A stretch of 64,000 nt of DNA from positions 186,001-250,000 of the forward strand of contig NZ_JZEF01000001.1 in NCBI RefSeq assembly GCF_001013475.1, read 5' to 3'. Under the pieces are notes generated by a model. It ran no database searches. It was not told the DNA's origin and saw nothing but the letters and a program-made list of their open reading frames with translations. This DNA is from Xanthomonas arboricola pv. juglandis. GTDB lineage: Bacteria > Pseudomonadota > Gammaproteobacteria > Xanthomonadales > Xanthomonadaceae. Below are positions 47,462 through 56,964 of this stretch, in pieces. The position numbers were made by a program, and so were the translations under genes. Numbering within the stretch: the stretch's first letter is position 1; the number at the start of each line of letters is the position of its first letter.

Positions 47462-49045
47462 ATGAACCATCGCATCCGCACCCAGATGTTCGGCCTGATC
47501 GCCATGACCCTGCCGTTGGCCGCCTGCGCGCAGCAGCCCGCGCCCGCCGCCAAGGACGCCGCACCGATTGCCGCCAACCGCAGCGCCACGCCGGCGCCGC
47601 AGCTGGTGGCGGGCCTGCCGGACTTCACCAATCTGGTTGAACAGGTTGGCCCGGGCGTGGTCAATATCGAAACCACCATCACCCGCAAGGACGCCATGGC
47701 GCGCCAGCGGCGCGGTGGGCCGGGTGGGCAGGACGGCGGCGCGATGCCGGGCGATGAGCAGATGCCGGAGTTCTTCCGCCGCTTCTTCGGGCCGGATTTC
47801 CAGATGCCGGGCGGGCCGCGCCAGGGGCCGGGTGGCCCAGGGCAGGGCGATGACGATGGCGGCATTGCCGGCAAGTCGATGGGCTCGGGCTTTATCATTT
47901 CGGCCGATGGCTATGTGCTGACCAACCATCACGTGGTCGATGGCGCCAGCGAAGTGACCGTCAAGCTGACCGACCGGCGCGAGTTCAAGGCCAAGGTGGT
48001 CGGCAGCGACGAGCAGTTCGATGTGGCGCTGCTCAAGATCGAGGCCAAGGGCCTGCCAACGGTGCGCCTGGGCGATTCCAATTCGCTTAAGCCGGGCCAG
48101 TGGGTGGTGGCGATCGGCTCGCCGTTCGGGCTGGATCACTCGGTCACCGCCGGTATCGTCAGTGCCATCGGCCGCAGCAACCCGTATGCGGATCAGCGCT
48201 ACGTGCCCTTCATCCAGACCGACGTGGCGATCAATCAGGGCAACTCCGGTGGCCCGCTGCTCAACACGCGTGGCGAAGTGGTCGGCATCAACTCGCAGAT
48301 CTTCTCCGCCTCGGGCGGCTACATGGGGATCAGTTTTGCGATCCCGATCGATCTGGCTTTCAGTGCCGCCGAACAGATCAAGGCCACCGGCCATGTGAGT
48401 CGCGGCATGCTGGGTGTGGCGGTCGGCCCGATCGATTCGCTCAAGGCGCAGGGCCTTAGCCTGCCGGACACGCGCGGCGCGCTGGTCAACGACATTCCCG
48501 CCGGCAGCCCGGCCGCCAAGGCCGGGATCGAAGTGGGCGATGTGATCACCGCCGTCAACGGCAAGCCGATCGATGTCTTCAGCGATCTGCCGCCGATGAT
48601 CGGCCTGATGGCGCCGGGCACCAAGGTCAACCTGGACGTGTTGCGCGATGGCAAGCCGCGCAAGGTAGCTGTCACCCTGACGACGCTGAACAACCCCGCC
48701 GGCGACACCGCACCGCGCACCACTGCTGACCAGGCTAAGCCCAGCGCCCCGGCGAGTGTGAAGCTGCTCGGCCTGCAGGTGGCCGACCTGACCACCGCCG
48801 AGCGGAACCACATGGGTCTAGAGACGGGACAGGGCGTACGCATCGCGGCAGTGACGGGTTCGCAGGCACGCAACACTTCGCCGCCGCTTTCTCCTGGCCA
48901 AGTAATTCTCCGGGTAGGTAGGATATCAGTGGGTAGTGTTACTGAATTGAATCACGCACTAGCTAGCTATAAGCGAGACGACGTGATCATGCTATTAATC
49001 TCCAACGGGCAAGCAAACAGCTACGTAGCTATCAAAGCTGAGTAA
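47462..49045 (+). CDS. mucD: Periplasmic serine protease MucD/DegP
   Basis: 527 residues with GGAGG 7 bases ahead. The signal peptide ends LAAC at residue 22, a lipobox, so it may be lipid-anchored. Trypsin-like triad: H157 (NHHVVD), D187 (FDVALLKI), S262 (QGNSGGP). Two PDZ domains follow (about 285-385 and 430-527). A Gly/Pro-rich loop (about 80-135) is larger than in DegP. Quality control of periplasmic proteins and of the RpoE signal. From about base 48810, and strongly from 48890, codon use turns AT-rich while the protein stays PDZ-like: the 3' end was probably replaced by recombination together with the island downstream. Confidence 0.95.
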   Translation: MNHRIRTQMFGLIAMTLPLAACAQQPAPAAKDAAPIAANRSATPAPQLVAGLPDFTNLVEQVGPGVVNIETTITRKDAMARQRRGGPGGQDGGAMPGDEQMPEFFRRFFGPDFQMPGGPRQGPGGPGQGDDDGGIAGKSMGSGFIISADGYVLTNHHVVDGASEVTVKLTDRREFKAKVVGSDEQFDVALLKIEAKGLPTVRLGDSNSLKPGQWVVAIGSPFGLDHSVTAGIVSAIGRSNPYADQRYVPFIQTDVAINQGNSGGPLLNTRGEVVGINSQIFSASGGYMGISFAIPIDLAFSAAEQIKATGHVSRGMLGVAVGPIDSLKAQGLSLPDTRGALVNDIPAGSPAAKAGIEVGDVITAVNGKPIDVFSDLPPMIGLMAPGTKVNLDVLRDGKPRKVAVTLTTLNNPAGDTAPRTTADQAKPSAPASVKLLGLQVADLTTAERNHMGLETGQGVRIAAVTGSQARNTSPPLSPGQVILRVGRISVGSVTELNHALASYKRDDVIMLLISNGQANSYVAIKAE

Positions 49046-49168
49046 TATGTTGCTGAGCTCAGTAGCACATTGATGCCCAAACTAGTTGACATCATTGACT
49101 TGGTCAGCGGCCTGTAGTAAGTAGAAATGGCAGGGGGTTGTCTCAACATGCGTAAGAGGAGAGTGTAG

Positions 49169-49708
49169 ATGGCTCTTGATCTTGATGAAAATGTAGAGGT
49201 TGACTCGGTCGTCTCACGAGATAGGAGTGTTGAATCTAAGGTAGTTTTTGAGGATTCTAGTGGCCTTATTCTAAGGGCGCTATCTTTTCCTATAGACAAT
49301 CTTGTCATGAAGTATGCAAATGAGGTGGGTATTTCCAAAAAAAATGCGTCTGAGCATGCTTCTGAAGTGATTAGATATCTGGCCTTGTGTGCGCTATATC
49401 CACAAAAAAAGTTTCCGATGGCGAGGACTGTGGACAGGTTTTGGCATGAATTTATCGTGAACACTGTGGATTATGTTAATTTTTGTAAAGCTGTCGCTGG
49501 CCGCTACATACATCATAAGCCTGCGGGTTCTTCCGCGAATGATGGTGGCGTTGATTTAATGGGTGATTACAAGTTCTTTAGGTTTGCATATGAGCGGCAC
49601 TTTGGTGAGGCGCCGCCGCCTCAGTTCTGGCCAAATTTGGAACTTGGTCCTGGTGGTTTTGGGGATTGCTTTAACTGTTGGGTTATGTCTGATGAGGATG
49701 TAGTCTAA
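49169..49708 (+). CDS. GRDP-like (glycine-rich domain-containing protein-like) WH/HH protein
   Basis: 179 residues with AGGAGA 8 bases before the ATG. The core PMARTVDRFWHEFIVNTVDYVNFCKAVAGRYIHHKP matches the DUF1399/GRDP-like pattern, in which a Trp-His, an aromatic/Cys pair (YxxFC) and a His-His are conserved and could bind metal. No signal peptide or membrane helix. The C-terminus GPGGFGDCFNCWVMSDEDVV is short, Gly-rich with a CxxC, and unlike the domain before it. It precedes the glycosyltransferase by 50 bases on the same strand. Family function is unknown; a peptide-modification or substrate role is speculation. Confidence 0.7.
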   Translation: MALDLDENVEVDSVVSRDRSVESKVVFEDSSGLILRALSFPIDNLVMKYANEVGISKKNASEHASEVIRYLALCALYPQKKFPMARTVDRFWHEFIVNTVDYVNFCKAVAGRYIHHKPAGSSANDGGVDLMGDYKFFRFAYERHFGEAPPPQFWPNLELGPGGFGDCFNCWVMSDEDVV

Positions 49709-49720
49709 CTGCAGTATTTG

Positions 49721-49744
49721 GGCGCCATCCGGTTGGGTGGCGCC
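49721..49744 (+). other. Hairpin between the two island genes
   Basis: GGCGCCATCC-GGTT-GGGTGGCGCC: a 10-bp stem with one G-U pair, starting 12 bases after the GRDP-like gene and ending 14 bases before the next ATG. No T-run, so it may partly terminate or stabilise the first gene's mRNA. Confidence 0.55.
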
Positions 49745-49758
49745 TTAGAGGGGGTAAT

Positions 49759-51084
49759 ATGGCTCGCATTATGATTTTTGGGAAATATCCTCCTATACAG
49801 GGAGGGGTTTCCAGATCCTTATATTGGTTGGCGCAAAATTTAGCTAGAGCTGGGCATATAATCACGGTAATAACAAATGCAGAGGGCGTGGAGAGTAACT
49901 TCAAGCAGTTGCTCGAAAGTGATGACTTATTAATGCTGAAAAGCGCTGGGGCAGGCTATGAAGTAAATGTTATCAATGTGGATGTTCTACGAGGAAAAAC
50001 TATTCCGGGAGATGTTCCGTTTTTATCGTTGTTGATTGGTGCAGGACTTAGAGAGGCACATTCAGCTAAGCCTGATCTCATAATAGGTTGGTATCTTGAG
50101 CCATATGTGGTCGCAGGAGCTTTTGTTTCTCGCGAGTTAAAAATAAGGTCAATAGCTCTTCATGCAGGCAGTGATTTGGCGAGGCTTTCAAAGTATCCTG
50201 AGCTTGAGGCGACCTTTCGATGCATTCTTGAGTGGCACAATTTTGTTTTAACTAAGCTTGGCTCGGCGCGCTCCGTGAGCGATCTAAGAAGGCTTGGTGT
50301 GGCTGATCAAAAGTTGATGTATTATGGCGGGTCAGGATTGGAGGATATTTATTATTCTTCTCCAAATCCCATTGAAGTTAATGATGTCTGTACTAAGGCC
50401 GTAGAGCATCTGCGTGCTCTTGATTTATCTGCGAGGGCGGTAAGTGCTGTAATTGATATAAATAAAAAAGATTTCGATTCAATTGATGGGGTTGTTCTCG
50501 GAATCTATGGGAAAATTGGATATGCCAAGGGAAGCTTTGCTCTGTTGGAGGTGCTATCTAAAATCGCTAAGGCTGGTGTGCCTTTCAGGTTTCTATTTAT
50601 GCCGACGGGTAGCTCTCGCTTGATGGATCGTTTTTTTAAGAGTGTGACTTCAGATCCGACGTTGGCCGCTCGTGCCTGGTATATTCCTCCCTGTGCGCCA
50701 TGGAAAGTTCCGCGTTTTATTGATAGATGTGACGCTATTTTTATTCTAGAAAAAAATGCGGATGTTCCCTATCACGGGTCGAGAATTCCGCGTGAGGTCT
50801 TGGCGCGTTCCAAATGTTGTGTGATGCCGCGAAATATTTCAATCGGAAAGGGAATTTATGATGTTCTGATTGATGGTGAAAATGTGGCTTTCATAGATGA
50901 TGTGGCTAATCTTGATCAACTTAGGGATGTTGTTTTGCGTATCTTAGGTGACAAAGAGTTCGTACAAAATATTTCATTGTTGGCACGAGGCGCTTCCGAT
51001 GCTATAGAGTACGGTTTGGGTTCTCAGTTGTCATTGCTTGATGTTGTTGGAAGGTTGGTAAACGAACGAAGTGTTGGGAGATGA
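49759..51084 (+). CDS. GT-B fold glycosyltransferase (GT4-like)
   Basis: 441 residues with AGAGGGGGTAAT before the ATG. The N-terminus IMIFGKYPPIQGGVSRSLYWLAQNLARAGHIITVITNA is the usual GT4 acceptor domain start. Then DLIIGWYLEPYVVAGAF, ALHAGSDLARL, and the donor domain with GIYGKIGYAKGSFALLEVL and SRIPREVLARSKCCVMPRNI in place of the E-x7-E motif, followed by LIDGENVAFIDD. It has no membrane segment. Sugar and acceptor are unknown, and no LPS or exopolysaccharide genes are near, so the neighbour protein or a cell-envelope glycan could be the acceptor. AT-rich like the island. Confidence 0.8.
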   Translation: MARIMIFGKYPPIQGGVSRSLYWLAQNLARAGHIITVITNAEGVESNFKQLLESDDLLMLKSAGAGYEVNVINVDVLRGKTIPGDVPFLSLLIGAGLREAHSAKPDLIIGWYLEPYVVAGAFVSRELKIRSIALHAGSDLARLSKYPELEATFRCILEWHNFVLTKLGSARSVSDLRRLGVADQKLMYYGGSGLEDIYYSSPNPIEVNDVCTKAVEHLRALDLSARAVSAVIDINKKDFDSIDGVVLGIYGKIGYAKGSFALLEVLSKIAKAGVPFRFLFMPTGSSRLMDRFFKSVTSDPTLAARAWYIPPCAPWKVPRFIDRCDAIFILEKNADVPYHGSRIPREVLARSKCCVMPRNISIGKGIYDVLIDGENVAFIDDVANLDQLRDVVLRILGDKEFVQNISLLARGASDAIEYGLGSQLSLLDVVGRLVNERSVGR

Positions 51085-51153
51085 CGTGCCGGGATAGTTT
51101 AATTTTATTTGCAATAATTCTCGTGAGGTGACATCATTAAAGGCTGTGAGCTT

Positions 51154-51159
51154 TATAAT
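51154..51159 (+). promoter_or_regulatory. Possible lepA promoter -10
   Basis: TATAAT 22 bases before the lepA ATG, at the right end of the AT-rich island. A GTGACA 20 bases upstream is spaced slightly too far. The lepA operon may have gained its own promoter when the island separated it from mucD. Confidence 0.35.
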
Positions 51160-51180
51160 GGTGGTTAGATCCCACCCCCT

Positions 51181-52971
51181 ATGAATCATATCCGCAACTT
51201 CTCCATCATCGCCCACGTCGACCACGGGAAATCTACCCTGGCCGACCGGATCATCCAGCTGTGCGGCGGCCTTCAGGCGCGCGAGATGGAAGCCCAGGTG
51301 CTCGACTCCAACCCGATCGAGCGCGAGCGTGGCATCACGATCAAGGCGCAGTCGGTGTCCTTGCCGTACACGGCGAAGGACGGGCAGGTCTACCAACTGA
51401 ACTTCATCGACACCCCCGGGCATGTGGACTTCTCCTATGAAGTCAGCCGCTCGCTGGCCGCGTGCGAAGGCGCGTTGCTGGTGGTGGATGCGGCCCAGGG
51501 CGTGGAAGCGCAATCGGTCGCCAATTGCTACACCGCGGTGGAGCAGGGCCTGGAAGTGGTGCCGGTACTCAACAAGATCGACCTGCCCACCGCCGACATC
51601 GAGCGCGCCAAGGCCGAGATCGAAGCGGTGATCGGCATCGATGCCGAAGACGCGGTGGCGGTCAGTGCCAAGACCGGCTTCAACGTCGATCTGGTGCTGG
51701 AAGCGATCGTGCAGCGCATTCCGCCGCCCAAGCCGCGCGATACCGACAAGCTGCAGGCGCTGATCATCGACTCCTGGTTCGACAACTACCTGGGCGTGGT
51801 CTCGCTGGTACGCGTGATGCAGGGTGAGATCAAGCCGGGCAGCAAGATCCTGGTGATGTCCACCGGCCGCACGCATCTGGTCGACAAGGTCGGCGTGTTC
51901 ACCCCCAAGCGCAAGGAATTGCCCGCGTTGGGCGCCGGCGAAGTGGGTTGGATCAACGCCTCGATCAAGGACGTGCACGGCGCACCGGTCGGCGACACAC
52001 TGACCCTGGCGGCCGACCCGGCACCGCATGCGCTGCCCGGTTTCCAGGAAATGCAGCCGCGCGTGTTCGCCGGCCTGTTCCCGGTCGATGCCGAGGATTA
52101 TCCGGACCTGCGCGAAGCGCTGGACAAGCTGCGTCTGAACGATGCGGCGCTGCGTTTCGAGCCGGAAAGTTCCGAGGCGATGGGCTTCGGCTTCCGCTGC
52201 GGTTTCCTGGGCATGCTGCACATGGAAATCGTGCAGGAGCGGCTGGAGCGCGAGTACAACCTCAATCTGATTTCGACCGCGCCGACCGTCGTCTATGAAG
52301 TGCTCAAGACCGACGGCAGCGTGATCCCGATGGACAACCCGTCCAAGCTGCCGCCGTTGAACCATGTGCAAGAGATCCGCGAGCCGATCATTCGCGCCAA
52401 CATCCTCACACCGCCCGATTACGTCGGCAACATCATCACCTTGTGCGAAGAAAAGCGCGGCAGCCAGATCGGCATCAATTACCTGGGCAGCCAGGTGCAG
52501 ATCAGCTACGAGTTGCCGATGGCCGAAGTGGTGCTGGATTTCTTTGACAAGCTCAAGTCGGTCTCGCGCGGTTACGCCTCGCTGGATTATCACTTCCTGC
52601 GTTTCGATGCCGGCCCGTTCGTACGTGTGGACACGCTGATCAACGGCGACAAGGTCGACGCGCTGAGCATCATCGTGCACCGCAGCTACGCCGATCGGCG
52701 TGGCCGCGAACTGTGCGAGAAGATGAAGGAATTGATCCCGCGGCAGATGTTCGACGTGGCAATTCAAGCCGCCGTCGGCGCGCAGATCATCTCGCGCTCC
52801 ACGGTCAAGGCGATGCGCAAGAACGTGTTGGCCAAGTGCTATGGTGGCGACGTTTCGCGCAAGAAAAAGCTGCTGGAAAAGCAGAAAGAAGGCAAGAAGC
52901 GCATGAAGCAGGTCGGCCGCGTGGAGATTCCGCAAGAGGCCTTCCTGGCTGTCCTGCAGATGGATAAGTAG
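51181..52971 (+). CDS. lepA: Elongation factor 4 (LepA)
   Basis: 596 residues from ATG 51181 ([25 protein letters not shown]). GTPase G1 HVDHGKST, G3 [12 protein letters not shown]4 NKIDLP; domains II and III as in EF-G, and the C-terminal LepA-specific domain ending [43 protein letters not shown]. Ribosome back-translocase or assembly factor. First of a lepA-lepB-DUF4845-rnc-era-recO series. Confidence 0.98.
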   Translation: MNHIRNFSIIAHVDHGKSTLADRIIQLCGGLQAREMEAQVLDSNPIERERGITIKAQSVSLPYTAKDGQVYQLNFIDTPGHVDFSYEVSRSLAACEGALLVVDAAQGVEAQSVANCYTAVEQGLEVVPVLNKIDLPTADIERAKAEIEAVIGIDAEDAVAVSAKTGFNVDLVLEAIVQRIPPPKPRDTDKLQALIIDSWFDNYLGVVSLVRVMQGEIKPGSKILVMSTGRTHLVDKVGVFTPKRKELPALGAGEVGWINASIKDVHGAPVGDTLTLAADPAPHALPGFQEMQPRVFAGLFPVDAEDYPDLREALDKLRLNDAALRFEPESSEAMGFGFRCGFLGMLHMEIVQERLEREYNLNLISTAPTVVYEVLKTDGSVIPMDNPSKLPPLNHVQEIREPIIRANILTPPDYVGNIITLCEEKRGSQIGINYLGSQVQISYELPMAEVVLDFFDKLKSVSRGYASLDYHFLRFDAGPFVRVDTLINGDKVDALSIIVHRSYADRRGRELCEKMKELIPRQMFDVAIQAAVGAQIISRSTVKAMRKNVLAKCYGGDVSRKKKLLEKQKEGKKRMKQVGRVEIPQEAFLAVLQMDK

Positions 52972-52983
52972 CTGGGAATGTTA

Positions 52984-53057
52984 AATCGGGAATCGGGAAT
53001 CGTAAGGGCGCAAGCGCTCCTGCTGTTCCGATTCCCCATTCTCGATTCTCGATTCCC
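52984..53057. repeat. Inverted heptamer array between lepA and lepB
   Basis: AATCGGGAATCGGGAATCG (52984-53002) faces the reverse-complement array GATTCCCCATTCTCGATTC... (53029-53057). The arms could pair into a stem of about 20 bp with a 25-base loop. The lepB ribosome binding site (AAAGGAA) survives just after it. Confidence 0.75.
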
Positions 53058-53075
53058 TTTCCGAAAGGAACATCA

Positions 53076-53876
53076 ATGAAATGGTTTGAAATCGCCCTGG
53101 TCGTACTGACGCTGGGCACCGGCTTCATCTGGCTGCTGGACAAGTTGTTTCTGGCCAAGCGCCGCGCCGCACGTGCCGGGCTGCTGGACAGCGAGCCGGC
53201 GATCATCGATTACTCGCGCGCGTTCTTTCCGGTGTTGGCGGTGGTGCTGATCCTGCGCAGCTTCGTGGCCGAGCCGTACAAGATTCCGTCCAGTTCGATG
53301 ATGCCCAATCTGCTGATCGGCGACTTCATCCTGGTCAACAAGTTCGCTTACGGCTTCCGTCTGCCGATCACCAACACCAAGTTCATCCCCACCGGCGAGC
53401 CCAAGCGTGGCGATGTGGTGGTATTCAAGCCGCCGCATGCGCCCGACCAGAACTGGATCAAGCGCGTGGTCGGCCTGCCGGGCGATAAGATCGGTTTCCA
53501 CGGCGATACGCTGTACATCAACGACAAGCCGATGCGCTACACGGTCAAGGGCGAGTACATCGGCAAGGGCAAGGGCGCCGAGATGACCGGCACCACGCTG
53601 CTGGTCGAGGACTTGCCGGGCCGCACGCACACCGTGCTGGAATGGGTGGATCGCAACATGCCGGCCGGGCAGGGCGACTGGACCGTACCGGCCGCCAGCT
53701 ATTTCGTGATGGGGGATAATCGCGACAACAGCGAAGACAGCCGATTCTGGACCCAGACGCACTTTCTGCCGGAAGCCAATCTGCGCGGCAAGGCGTTCCT
53801 GATCTGGCTCAATTGCGAAGGGTGGTTCTGCAAGGGGAGTTTCGATCCGTCGCGGATCGGGACCGGAATCCAGTAA
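53076..53876 (+). CDS. lepB: Signal peptidase I
   Basis: 266 residues from ATG 53076. Two N-terminal hydrophobic segments (about 5-22 and 50-62), box B PSSSMMPNLL with catalytic Ser74, NWIKRVVGLPGD with catalytic Lys129, and FVMGDNRDNSEDSRFWT near the end. Removes signal peptides from secreted proteins, such as the hydrolases in this window, at the periplasmic face. Shine-Dalgarno AAAGGAA precedes it. Confidence 0.97.
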   Translation: MKWFEIALVVLTLGTGFIWLLDKLFLAKRRAARAGLLDSEPAIIDYSRAFFPVLAVVLILRSFVAEPYKIPSSSMMPNLLIGDFILVNKFAYGFRLPITNTKFIPTGEPKRGDVVVFKPPHAPDQNWIKRVVGLPGDKIGFHGDTLYINDKPMRYTVKGEYIGKGKGAEMTGTTLLVEDLPGRTHTVLEWVDRNMPAGQGDWTVPAASYFVMGDNRDNSEDSRFWTQTHFLPEANLRGKAFLIWLNCEGWFCKGSFDPSRIGTGIQ

Positions 53877-53906
53877 ATGCACGCACGGCGTGCCAGGGGA
53901 AGCACA

Positions 53907-54284
53907 ATGAAGCGCAAGCAGAGCGGTATGACGTTGACGTCGTTCGTGGTGGTGCTGGCGGTGGTGGGGTTTGGCCTGTACTTGGGAATGAAGCTGTTTC
54001 CGATGTATCAGGAATATTATTCCGTGCGCACAGCGATGAAGGGGCTGGCCAAAGAGCCCGGCGCCGGTGAGATGGATCCGTCCAAGTTGCAGGATCTGTT
54101 CTTCCGTCGGCTGTACATCAATTACTCGGAAAACGTCAAAAAAGAAGACGTCAAGTTCGAGCGTATCGAAGGTGGCTGGCGCATGAAGGTCAACTACGAA
54201 GTGCGTCGCGAAATGATCGGCAATCTCGATGTGGTCGGCAAATTCGATACATCGCAGGACATGACTGGACGTGGTGGGCAATAG
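53907..54284 (+). CDS. DUF4845 protein with prepilin-like N-terminus
   Basis: 125 residues from ATG 53907, with CAGGGGAAG ahead. The N-terminus [40 protein letters not shown] looks like a type IV prepilin or pseudopilin (basic leader, Gly, Met, hydrophobic helix) but lacks Glu at position 5. The rest is a small soluble domain ([29 protein letters not shown]). The gene is regularly found between lepB and rnc in proteobacteria; function unknown. Its end overlaps rnc by 14 bases. Confidence 0.85.
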   Translation: MKRKQSGMTLTSFVVVLAVVGFGLYLGMKLFPMYQEYYSVRTAMKGLAKEPGAGEMDPSKLQDLFFRRLYINYSENVKKEDVKFERIEGGWRMKVNYEVRREMIGNLDVVGKFDTSQDMTGRGGQ

Positions 54285-54954
54285 AACTTTCCAGCGTGGC
54301 GATCCGATCGGGCACGCGTTTGCCGATCCGGGTCTGCTCGCCCAGGCACTGCGGCATCGCAGCGCCGGGACCCCGCATAACGAACGGCTGGAATTCCTCG
54401 GCGACGGCATCGTCAATCTGCTGATCGCCGAGGCGCTGTATCAGCGCTGGCCCAAGGCCGACGAAGGCGCATTGACCCGTGCACGCGCCGAACTCGTGCG
54501 CGAGGGGGCGCTGGCCGTCATCGGCCGCACGCTGAATCTGGGCGAGCGGCTGACGCTCGGTCCGGGCGAGCTGAAATCCGGTGGACACCGGCGCGATTCG
54601 ATCCTGGCCGATGCGGTCGAAGCGATCGTCGCAGCGATCTATCTGGACTGTGGCTTCGAGCGTTGCCGTGAGGTGGTGCTGCCCTGGTTCGAGCCTTCAT
54701 TGGCTGCGCTGCCGGTGGGCAAGGCTGAAAAAGATCCCAAGACCCGGCTGCAGGAATGGCTGCAGGCGCGGCAACTCCCGCTGCCCAATTACGCGTTGAT
54801 CAGTGAAAGCGGCGACGAACATGCCAAGCAGTTCCATGTCGCCTGCATTCTGGAACAGCCCGTCGCCCGCGCCGAAGGCCAGGGCACCTCGCGTCGCCTT
54901 GCCGAGCAACAGGCGGCCACCCTCGTCATCGCACAACTGGATTCAAACACGTGA
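54271..54954 (+). CDS. rnc: Ribonuclease III
   Basis: 227 residues from GTG 54271 (a second GTG follows immediately). The RNase III signature is [20 protein letters not shown], with the metal-binding Glu/Asp pair, and the second metal-site segment is [18 protein letters not shown]. The C-terminal double-stranded-RNA-binding domain is [20 protein letters not shown]...[19 protein letters not shown]. It processes rRNA precursors and structured mRNA. Overlaps DUF4845 upstream and era downstream by a few bases, so translation is coupled. Confidence 0.97.
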   Translation: MVGNRTFQRGDPIGHAFADPGLLAQALRHRSAGTPHNERLEFLGDGIVNLLIAEALYQRWPKADEGALTRARAELVREGALAVIGRTLNLGERLTLGPGELKSGGHRRDSILADAVEAIVAAIYLDCGFERCREVVLPWFEPSLAALPVGKAEKDPKTRLQEWLQARQLPLPNYALISESGDEHAKQFHVACILEQPVARAEGQGTSRRLAEQQAATLVIAQLDSNT

Positions 54955-55850
54955 GCGAAACCTCTTCCCCCCACCGTAGCGGCAGCGTCGCCGTGATCGG
55001 CCGTCCCAATGTCGGCAAGTCCACCCTGACCAATGCCCTGGTCGGCGCCAAGGTCAGCATCGTGTCCAACCGGCCGCAGACCACGCGCCACCGGTTGCTG
55101 GGCATTGCCACCTTTCCCGAGGGGCAGCTGGTGCTGGTCGACACGCCCGGACTGCATCGCGAGCAGAAGCGCGCCATGAACCGGGTGATGAACCGCGCCG
55201 CGCGCGGCTCGCTGGAAGGCGTGGACGCGGCGGTGCTGGTGATCGAAGCCGGCCGTTGGGACGAGGAAGACACCCTGGCCTTCAATGTCCTGAGCGATGC
55301 CGACGTGCCGGTGGTGCTGGTGGTCAACAAGGTCGACCGGCTCAAGGACAAGACCGCGCTGTTCCCGTTCCTGGCCCAGGTCAGCCAGGGGCGTACGTTC
55401 GCTGCGGTGCATCCGGTGTCGGCGCTCAAGCGCAAGGGCCTGGAGGCGTTGGTCGGCGACCTGCTCAAGCTGGTGCCGGAGGCCGAAGCGATGTTCGGCG
55501 AGGACGAGATCACCGACCGCAGTCAGCGCTTCCTGGCCGGGGAACTGGTACGTGAGCAGTTGATGCGGCAACTCGGCGAAGAATTGCCGTATGCCACCAC
55601 GGTGGAGATCGAACGCTTTGCCGAAGATGGTGCGCTGCTGCGCATCGGCGCGGTGATCTGGGTCGAGCGCGAAGGCCAGAAGGCGATCGTGATCGGCAAG
55701 GGCGGCACCCGTCTGAAGGACATCGGCGGCAAGGCGCGGCTGCAGATGGAGCGCCTGTTCGGTGCCAAGGTGTTCCTGGAGACCTGGGTGCGCGTGCGCG
55801 AAGGCTGGTCGGACGACGAAGCGGCATTGAAGGCGTTCGGATACGAGTGA
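54951..55850 (+). CDS. era: GTPase Era
   Basis: 299 residues from GTG 54951, overlapping rnc by 4 bases. G1 [10 protein letters not shown], switch region [14 protein letters not shown]3 [22 protein letters not shown]4 NKVDRLKD. The KH domain is [41 protein letters not shown]. It binds the 3' end of 16S rRNA and helps 30S maturation. Together with rnc and recO this is the standard order. Confidence 0.97.
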   Translation: MSETSSPHRSGSVAVIGRPNVGKSTLTNALVGAKVSIVSNRPQTTRHRLLGIATFPEGQLVLVDTPGLHREQKRAMNRVMNRAARGSLEGVDAAVLVIEAGRWDEEDTLAFNVLSDADVPVVLVVNKVDRLKDKTALFPFLAQVSQGRTFAAVHPVSALKRKGLEALVGDLLKLVPEAEAMFGEDEITDRSQRFLAGELVREQLMRQLGEELPYATTVEIERFAEDGALLRIGAVIWVEREGQKAIVIGKGGTRLKDIGGKARLQMERLFGAKVFLETWVRVREGWSDDEAALKAFGYE

Positions 55851-56090
55851 GGTCCTGGCCGGCGCCGGTGCAGATGAGATGCTGACGGCCTGCCGAAGTG
55901 ATCGCCTACACCGGCACTGGCGTGGAGCTGCGATGCAAGCGATGTCCCGATGCACCGGATCGCGCCTGGCCACCGCGGCTGATATCGGTGGCCGGTGCGA
56001 TCATGTGCGCTGCCGGGAGTGGCTCACAGCGGTCACTGCCGGCAGCCGGTCTTCTGTCCTGCAGTTGCGCCCCTTGCCGCATAACAGATC

Positions 56091-56813
56091 ATGCTGATCG
56101 AACACGAACGCGGTTTCGTCCTGCATGTGCGCGCCTGGCGCGAGACCAGCCTGCTGGTGGAGGTGCTGACCGAGCAGCATGGTCGGGTCGGGCTATTGGC
56201 GCGCGGGGTGCACGGGCCACGCAAGCAGGCCTTGCGGGCCGCGCTGCAGCCACTGCAACTGATCCAGTTCACGGCGGTGCAACGCGGCGAACTGGCCCAG
56301 TTGCGTCAGGCCGAGGCGCTGGATACCGCACCCCGGCTGGCGGGCGAATCCATGCTGGCCGGCTTCTATATCAGCGAATTGCTGCTGCGCCTGGCGCCGC
56401 GCAACGACCCGGTGCCAGAGCTGTTCGATTGCTATGCGCAGGCGCGTGCGCATCTGGCATCGGACCTGCCGCTGGCCTGGGGGCTGCGCCAGTTCGAGCG
56501 CGATGTGCTCGATGGCCTGGGCGTGGCGTTCGATCTGCAGCACGACCGCGACGGCCAACCGATCGACCCGGCGGCGCGCTACCGGCTCGATCCTCAGGAA
56601 GGCGCGTTGCGCGTCTTGAGCGAGGCGATGGCACAGGATCGGCGCGACACCGTCACCGGCGCGGCGCTGCTGGCGTTGGGCCAGGATGTCATGCCCGCAG
56701 CCGACGACATGCCGGGCCTGCGTCGCAGCATGCGGGGCGTGCTGCTGCACCATCTGAGCGGACGCGGGCTGAAATCCTGGGAAATGCTCGAGGATCTGGC
56801 GCGGCGGCGTTGA
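56091..56813 (+). CDS. recO: DNA repair protein RecO
   Basis: 240 residues from ATG 56091. N-terminal OB fold with [37 protein letters not shown], then the helical RecO domain with [30 protein letters not shown]. Loads RecA onto SSB-coated DNA together with RecR. A 240-base gap without a gene separates it from era, a wider gap than usual in this cluster. Confidence 0.94.
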   Translation: MLIEHERGFVLHVRAWRETSLLVEVLTEQHGRVGLLARGVHGPRKQALRAALQPLQLIQFTAVQRGELAQLRQAEALDTAPRLAGESMLAGFYISELLLRLAPRNDPVPELFDCYAQARAHLASDLPLAWGLRQFERDVLDGLGVAFDLQHDRDGQPIDPAARYRLDPQEGALRVLSEAMAQDRRDTVTGAALLALGQDVMPAADDMPGLRRSMRGVLLHHLSGRGLKSWEMLEDLARRR

Positions 56814-56964
56814 GGAGCGAAAGGCCGGTCAACCAAACCTGGCCAGTAGTAGACAGATGCGCGTTGGACTCCATGCGGACCCATCGTGCACGCGTGGTGC
56901 TCGATGTCGCCTGTTCCGATCGCTGACGCTGTGCCGAGCCCGGGGACATCGACGCAGTCGCCCC

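Larger units (their letters stand above)
48810..51180. mobile_element. AT-rich island between mucD and lepA
   Basis: The interval has codon use and base composition unlike the GC-rich genes on both sides and contains two intact genes on the plus strand plus a changed mucD 3' end. No integrase, transposase or direct repeat is visible at its edges, so homologous replacement from another strain is more likely than insertion by a mobile element. In related genomes mucD and lepA are expected to be neighbours. Confidence 0.6.

Noticed and set aside
48810..51180. Island as an integrase-type genomic island at a tRNA gene
   Set aside because: No tRNA, integrase or direct repeat seen at either edge.
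51031..52935. 634-codon open frame antisense to lepA
   Set aside because: Shadow frame; lepA is certain.
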